Assembly: GCA_003818675.1 (NCBI GenBank)
Contig: RPPD01000048.1
Location: 1 to 9,328 of the forward strand
Length of the DNA: 9,328 nt
From: Spirochaetaceae bacterium
GTDB lineage: Bacteria > Spirochaetota > Spirochaetia > SZUA-6 > RPPD01
Reading direction: 5' to 3'
Part shown: positions 5,816 through 9,328 of the stretch, piece after piece
How the letters are laid out: each line of letters begins with the position of its first letter
Numbering within the stretch: position 1 is the first letter of the stretch
Notes under the pieces: generated by a model
Seen by the model: only the letters and a program-made list of their open reading frames with translations
Databases searched by the model: none
Told to the model about the DNA's origin: nothing
Translations under genes and position numbers: made by a program

Positions 5816-6739
5816 TCAGTCTGTCAGCTTTGAATTTATTTTGAAAAAAATGCCGGTCCGGCGTAAAAGCTCATTGCGGATTTCAGCCGGTTCCAGCACC
5901 TCCACCACATCGGCCAGGCCAAGAAGAAGTCCGTAAACCCATTCATCGGTCGGGAACACGGCTGTGACCTGAAGTGTGCCGTCCGGATTAGCCTTGATCT
6001 GGTTGTCGTCGAACTTGCCAAAGAGGCGTCCGCGTGCATCAGCGGGGAATTTCAGAAGAAGCCGGGCGCCCGGCTTTGTCCGCCACTCCATCCCCTGTGT
6101 TTTTTCCTCGTCCGGCCTGGGCTTGAATGTTTTTTCAAGCATAACAGGATCATGGATGCGGGACACACGGAAGAACCGGTAGTCACTTTTTAAAAGACAG
6201 AAGGATAGGAGATACCAGGCGCTCCCCTTGAAATAAAGGCGGATCGGTTCTACTGTCCGGGTGGTCGTCTCGTTTTGCAGATTGGCGTACTCAAACTTCA
6301 CAAGCCGGCGGGAAAGCACGGCCTTGTAAAGCACGGACATTCGCTCGTGCTGAGTCGTGTTGTAATCCCAGGTAGAGAAGTCTATCACGACGGATTTGTC
6401 AGCCGTAACCGCTTCCGGAACAAGGGCCTTGACTTTTTCGATTGCGGCGGACACCGACGGATCCCTGAATGCCGACTGGACCCCCTTGAGGCCCGTGATC
6501 AGCGCGAGGAGTTCGCTTGAAGTGAATACCTGGCGGTCCATCTTGAAATTGGGTGAAATTGAAAATCCGCCGCCTGTTCCCTGTTGTGAAATCACCGGGA
6601 TGCCGGCGATGCAGAGGGTTTCTATGTCACGGTAGATCGTGCGTATGGATGTCTCGAAGTATTCAGCCAGTTCCGGCGCAGTCACTTTCCCACGGTTTAA
6701 GAGAAGAAGCACTATCGAGAGCAGGCGGTCGATCTTCAT
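5816..6739 (-). CDS. WYL-domain transcriptional regulator (YafY/HTH_11 type)
   Basis: The protein is 307 residues, typical for the YafY-like group. Residues 2-55 form a winged helix-turn-helix: MKIDRLLSIVLLLL, then VTAPELAEYFETSIRTIYRDIETL as the HTH, then a glycine-rich wing QQGTGGGFSI. The middle holds the WYL domain at about 133-205, with the name-giving W175-Y176-L177 and the YRFFRVSRI stretch. A C-terminal WCX-like region runs from about 225 to 293 (LLLKFPADARGRLFG through VVEVLEPAEIRNELLRR). Family members are ligand- or nucleic-acid-responsive regulators, often acting on adjacent genes. Here the nearest candidate target is the DUF3795 gene 50 bp downstream, or its own promoter. The start at 6739 gives the canonical N-terminus but has only a weak GGAG at 12 nt. 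The best promoter match would start the RNA at about the ATG itself. Confidence 0.93.
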   Translation of the reverse strand: MKIDRLLSIVLLLLNRGKVTAPELAEYFETSIRTIYRDIETLCIAGIPVISQQGTGGGFSISPNFKMDRQVFTSSELLALITGLKGVQSAFRDPSVSAAIEKVKALVPEAVTADKSVVIDFSTWDYNTTQHERMSVLYKAVLSRRLVKFEYANLQNETTTRTVEPIRLYFKGSAWYLLSFCLLKSDYRFFRVSRIHDPVMLEKTFKPRPDEEKTQGMEWRTKPGARLLLKFPADARGRLFGKFDDNQIKANPDGTLQVTAVFPTDEWVYGLLLGLADVVEVLEPAEIRNELLRRTGIFFKINSKLTD

Positions 6740-6745
6740 GCCGAT

Positions 6746-6774
6746 ATTTTGCTCCGGTCGTGAATGTGGGTCAA
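6746..6774 (-). promoter_or_regulatory. Sigma-70-like promoter of the WYL regulator
   Basis: On the minus strand, TTGACC (6774-6769, 5 of 6) is separated by 17 nt from CAAAAT (6751-6746, 4 of 6). The expected RNA start falls at about 6739-6740, on the ATG. It lies in the 68-bp gap after cbpM, so the regulator can be expressed apart from the chaperone operon. Confidence 0.4.
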
Positions 6775-6807
6775 GAAGAGGCGGCTATATGATGATATGG
6801 CCCGATT

Positions 6808-7173
6808 TTATTCCCGGTTCTCGTAATAATCCAAAATTAATCCGTTTTCCCGCGGAATCTCCAGGTATCTGAATCTATGATCTTTTTCAAGTTGCTCGAG
6901 CTTGTTGTGAAGCGAGGCCAATTCTCCGCTCATTTCCAGAATGCGGTTACGCATCGCAATAATAATTTCAATGCCTTCATTATTGACGCCCAGGTCCTTG
7001 TATAATCCGACGATCCGCCTGATTTCACGGAGTTCGTCCGACGCGATGCCTTCGATTTTTCCCTGAATCCGGACGCTGATCAATCCACACTCCGCCCATT
7101 CCTTCAATACGGTGATTTCGATTTTACAGAGCGCTGACAAATCCCGTATGGAAATAAATTGATTCCTTTTCAT
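6808..7173 (-). CDS. cbpM: Chaperone modulator CbpM
   Basis: This 121-residue protein carries a MerR-like helix-turn-helix at about 6-72: FISIRDLSALCKIEITVLKEWAECGLI, then a basic segment, then LREIRRIVGLYKDLGVNNEGIEIII. A coiled-coil-like helix follows at about 73-100, with a C-terminal extension (FRYLEIPRENGLILDYYENRE). In E. coli, CbpM (about 100 residues) binds the J domain of CbpA and inhibits both its co-chaperone and DNA-binding activities; this copy is somewhat longer. It starts 3 bp after the cbpA stop, with GGGGGAG 9 nt upstream of its ATG, so the two are co-transcribed. The pairing with a CbpA-type J protein is what makes CbpM a better call than a generic MerR regulator. Confidence 0.85.
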   Translation of the reverse strand: MKRNQFISIRDLSALCKIEITVLKEWAECGLISVRIQGKIEGIASDELREIRRIVGLYKDLGVNNEGIEIIIAMRNRILEMSGELASLHNKLEQLEKDHRFRYLEIPRENGLILDYYENRE

Positions 7174-7176
7174 GGC

Positions 7177-8106
7177 TTATTTCTCCCCCTTGATCCTGGC
7201 CAGTTCTTTTACAAGTTCCTGTTCCCTGTTGCTCAACCCCTGGGGCGTTTCAAGTACGAGCTTGATATACAAATCCCCGTATTCCCCTTTTTTTCTGTAG
7301 ACGGGAAATCCCCTGCCCTTGACGCGGAGGATCGTATTATTTTTGGTTTCAGGCTTGATTTTCAATTTTATCCGGCCTGATAAAGTATTGACGGTATGTT
7401 CTCCGCCGAGCACGGCTTTATAAAAACTGATTGGAACATCCATGAACAGATCGTTCTCATCCCTTCTGTAAACCGGATTCAGTTTTATTTTCAATGTGAT
7501 ATACAAATCCCCGTTCTCGCCACCATTGACACCCGGCCCGCCCTTGCCATTCAGCTTTATGGTTTGGTTGTCCCTCATCCCCGGCTCGAGGGTGATTCTC
7601 ATGCTCCGACCATTCAGCGTGATTGTCTTGACGCATTTGGCATAAGCGTCTTCCAGATCCAGGGGCAGTTCCGCGTGATAATCCGCGCCTTTCATCGAGA
7701 TTTTTCCTGCGTGGCTGCGTCCGCTTGAGCCTCCTGTTCCAAAGAGGTTGTTGAAAAAATCGGAAAACGCGCCGCGCCCGAACAAGTCGTCAAAATCGCC
7801 GCTGGAATACGCGGTGGATTCGCCGTCGCCGAACCCGTATCTCGACCAGTCAAAGTCTTTTTTTTGTCCCGTGCTTTGATACTTTTGCCAATCGGTTCCA
7901 AGCTGGTCGTATTTTTTGCGCTTTTGGTCGTCGCTTAATACTTCGTTTGCCTCGTTTATTTCCGCGAAACGGGCAGTCGCCTGTTTATTGTCCGGATTGA
8001 TGTCCGGATGGTGTTCCCGGGCGAGTTTGCGGTATGCTTTTTTTATCTCTTCCTTTGTCGCGTTTTTGCCAACACCCAGAATTTTATAATAATCCTTATA
8101 TTCCAT
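7177..8106 (-). CDS. cbpA: DnaJ-class co-chaperone CbpA (J domain, no zinc finger)
   Basis: From ATG 8106 the product is 309 residues, the usual CbpA length. The J domain spans about 4-68 (DYYKILGVGKNATKEEIKKAY) with the essential HPD at 33-35. A glycine/phenylalanine-rich linker follows at about 85-135 (DFDDLFGRGAFSDFFNNLFG), then two beta-rich substrate-binding domains at about 140-215 and 216-288. The CxxCxGxG zinc finger of DnaJ is absent, making this a class B J protein. It should stimulate DnaK ATPase and deliver unfolded clients; E. coli CbpA also binds curved DNA. An in-frame GTG at 8130 would add eight residues (MKKAEQIE), but family alignment favours ATG 8106; neither has a strong SD. 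The start lies inside the kinase gene, an 11-bp overlap, so translation probably depends on ribosomes finishing that gene. Confidence 0.94.
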   Translation of the reverse strand: MEYKDYYKILGVGKNATKEEIKKAYRKLAREHHPDINPDNKQATARFAEINEANEVLSDDQKRKKYDQLGTDWQKYQSTGQKKDFDWSRYGFGDGESTAYSSGDFDDLFGRGAFSDFFNNLFGTGGSSGRSHAGKISMKGADYHAELPLDLEDAYAKCVKTITLNGRSMRITLEPGMRDNQTIKLNGKGGPGVNGGENGDLYITLKIKLNPVYRRDENDLFMDVPISFYKAVLGGEHTVNTLSGRIKLKIKPETKNNTILRVKGRGFPVYRKKGEYGDLYIKLVLETPQGLSNREQELVKELARIKGEK

Positions 8107-9328
8107 TTCTATTTGTTCCGCTTTTTTCACTGTTTTCTTTTACGTGTTTCTCAAGAATTTCAGCCAATTCCATCATTCGAAACGGCTTTCCTATACTCGC
8201 TGAAAATCCGTACTCAACGGGATTTTTCATGACCGGATCATTGGCGTATCCGCTGGCCACAAAAACCGGTATTTTCGAATTGAGTTTTCGGATTTCCTTT
8301 ACCGCCACCTTCCCGTCCATGCCGTTGCGTACGGTGAGATCAAAAAACACGGCGGCTATTTGGCGGTTTGATTTGGTTTCTTTGGCGTAGAATTCCACGG
8401 CTTCCCAGCCGTTATTTGTGCAGATTACAGAATAACCCAATGACTCAAGCATATTCCTGAGGGTTCCCCTTATGATTTCCTCATCGTCCATGATGATTAT
8501 CCTGCCGCTTCCCATGTGCCTGACATCGGATACCGGCTTTGAAACAACGGGTTTTGAGGCGGCGGGCAGATAAAAGCAGAATGTGCTGCCTTCGTCCATT
8601 TTTGACTCGACGTCTATCGCGCCGCCGTGGCGGTTGATGATCGAGTGACAGGTGGAAAGTCCGAGCCCGTGTCCCATCATCTTGGTGGTGAAGAATGGGT
8701 CGAATATATGGGGGAGTATTTTTTTTGAAATACCAACTCCGTGATCCCTGATCGTTACTTTTACATACTCGCCTTTTTGCAGGGATTCGTGTTCTTTTTC
8801 ACCCATGGAGACGTTTGCGGCCGTTATTTCAATGCCGCCCCCCGAAGGCATTGCCTGTTGCGCATTGATGATGATGTTGGAAACAACCTGACCGATCTGG
8901 TCTTTGTCGATGCTGCACGGCCAGAGATCCGGAGCAATATCGTACTGACATGAAACGCTCGATCCGCTGAGGGTGAATTGCGCGATTTCCTGAATAAGAG
9001 GAAAGAGATATGCGGGTTTCTGGACCGGGGCTCCGCCCTTGGCAAAGGTGAGGAGCTGTTGAGTGAGACCACGCGCCCGGTCAATCGTATTCATTGCCAA
9101 AGACAGAAACTGGGTTACCTTGCACTCCTTGGATTCATGCAGGGCCAAATCGATATTGCCGAAAATGCCGCCCATGAGGTTGTTGAAATCATGCGCGATG
9201 CCGCCTGCAAGTATTCCAAGGGATTCGAGCTTTTGGTTTCTCTGCGAGATTTCCAGGAGTTTGTTCTTTTCGGTTATATCTCTGAAAACCAGCACCGCGC
9301 CGATGATAACATAATTTCTGTCCTTTAT
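8096..9328 (-). CDS. Hybrid histidine kinase with C-terminal receiver (5' end cut by window)
   Basis: The frame is open from the right edge (410 residues visible), so the true start lies outside; the GTG at 9295 is internal. Residues 1-25 are the tail of a PAS/PAC domain (NYVIIGAVLVFRDITEKN). The HisKA dimerisation helix carries the phosphoacceptor H46 in LAGGIAHDFNN, the NtrB-like form. The ATPase domain shows the N-box (N151, N155), the G1 box DHGVGI at 195-200, FDPFFTTK, and the G2 box GHGLGLS at 219-225. A receiver domain at about 275-396 has the acidic pair D281-D282, phosphoacceptor D330, S359 and K381, all intact. No DNA-binding output domain follows. The sensor portion is missing, so the signal is unknown. 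The last codons overlap cbpA, so the kinase appears to head a kinase-cbpA-cbpM operon. That operon context is the unusual feature; the kinase architecture is common. Confidence 0.95.
   Translation of the reverse strand: MKDRNYVIIGAVLVFRDITEKNKLLEISQRNQKLESLGILAGGIAHDFNNLMGGIFGNIDLALHESKECKVTQFLSLAMNTIDRARGLTQQLLTFAKGGAPVQKPAYLFPLIQEIAQFTLSGSSVSCQYDIAPDLWPCSIDKDQIGQVVSNIIINAQQAMPSGGGIEITAANVSMGEKEHESLQKGEYVKVTIRDHGVGISKKILPHIFDPFFTTKMMGHGLGLSTCHSIINRHGGAIDVESKMDEGSTFCFYLPAASKPVVSKPVSDVRHMGSGRIIIMDDEEIIRGTLRNMLESLGYSVICTNNGWEAVEFYAKETKSNRQIAAVFFDLTVRNGMDGKVAVKEIRKLNSKIPVFVASGYANDPVMKNPVEYGFSASIGKPFRMMELAEILEKHVKENSEKSGTNRNGI

Noticed and set aside
5810..5827. Inverted repeat CTGACA-TCAGTC-TGTCAG at the end of the WYL regulator gene
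   Set aside because: The stem is only 6 bp and no T-run follows on the minus strand, so it is not a credible terminator.
6781..6800. Imperfect ATAT-4-ATAT symmetry upstream of the WYL regulator, considered as an autoregulatory operator
   Set aside because: The arms are too short and AT-only; the match is expected by chance.
8008..8390. Plus-strand open frames opposite cbpA and the kinase
   Set aside because: Antisense to well-conserved J-domain and receiver coding sequence, rich in Phe and Ser from reversed Lys and Glu codons, with no ribosome site.

Overview
The window is protein-dense, moderate-GC bacterial DNA with twelve supportable genes. All are on the minus strand except one plus-strand aldo/keto reductase. 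The signal peptides, the MacB/LolD-type ABC transporter, the NtrB-like hybrid histidine kinase with a C-terminal receiver, and the CbpA/CbpM pair suggest a diderm bacterium. Desulfobacterota (former Deltaproteobacteria) or Spirochaetota would fit, but the sequence alone does not settle it. There are no tRNAs, rRNAs, CRISPR arrays, insertion sequences or phage genes. Clear Shine-Dalgarno (SD) sequences precede most genes.

Layout, read from the right edge in the direction of minus-strand transcription. (1) 9328-6808: a hybrid sensor kinase, truncated by the window edge, whose last codons overlap the start of a DnaJ-class co-chaperone (cbpA), followed 3 bp later by its modulator cbpM. This looks like one translationally coupled operon. 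(2) 6739-5397: a WYL-domain transcriptional regulator followed by a cysteine-rich DUF3795 protein, a likely two-gene unit. (3) 4359-5360 (+): the aldo/keto reductase, convergent with the DUF3795 gene, with a plausible terminator between them. (4) 4149-3610: a secreted DUF4476-like protein, ending at a strong intrinsic terminator. (5) 3435-3217: a solitary small ribbon-helix-helix protein with its own recognisable promoter. (6) 3136-1: a candidate lipoprotein, a membrane zinc-ribbon protein, an ABC ATPase, and an FtsX/MacB-type permease cut by the left edge. The last two overlap by 4 bp, and the first two are separated by only 15 bp.

The most interesting arrangement is the physical fusion of a two-component hybrid kinase gene to the cbpA-cbpM chaperone operon. 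Other points of interest are a 15-bp perfect palindrome ahead of the ABC transporter genes, an intrinsic-terminator-like hairpin pointing against all of its neighbours, and a regulator gene whose best promoter implies a leaderless mRNA. Nothing seen here proves a wholly new system.
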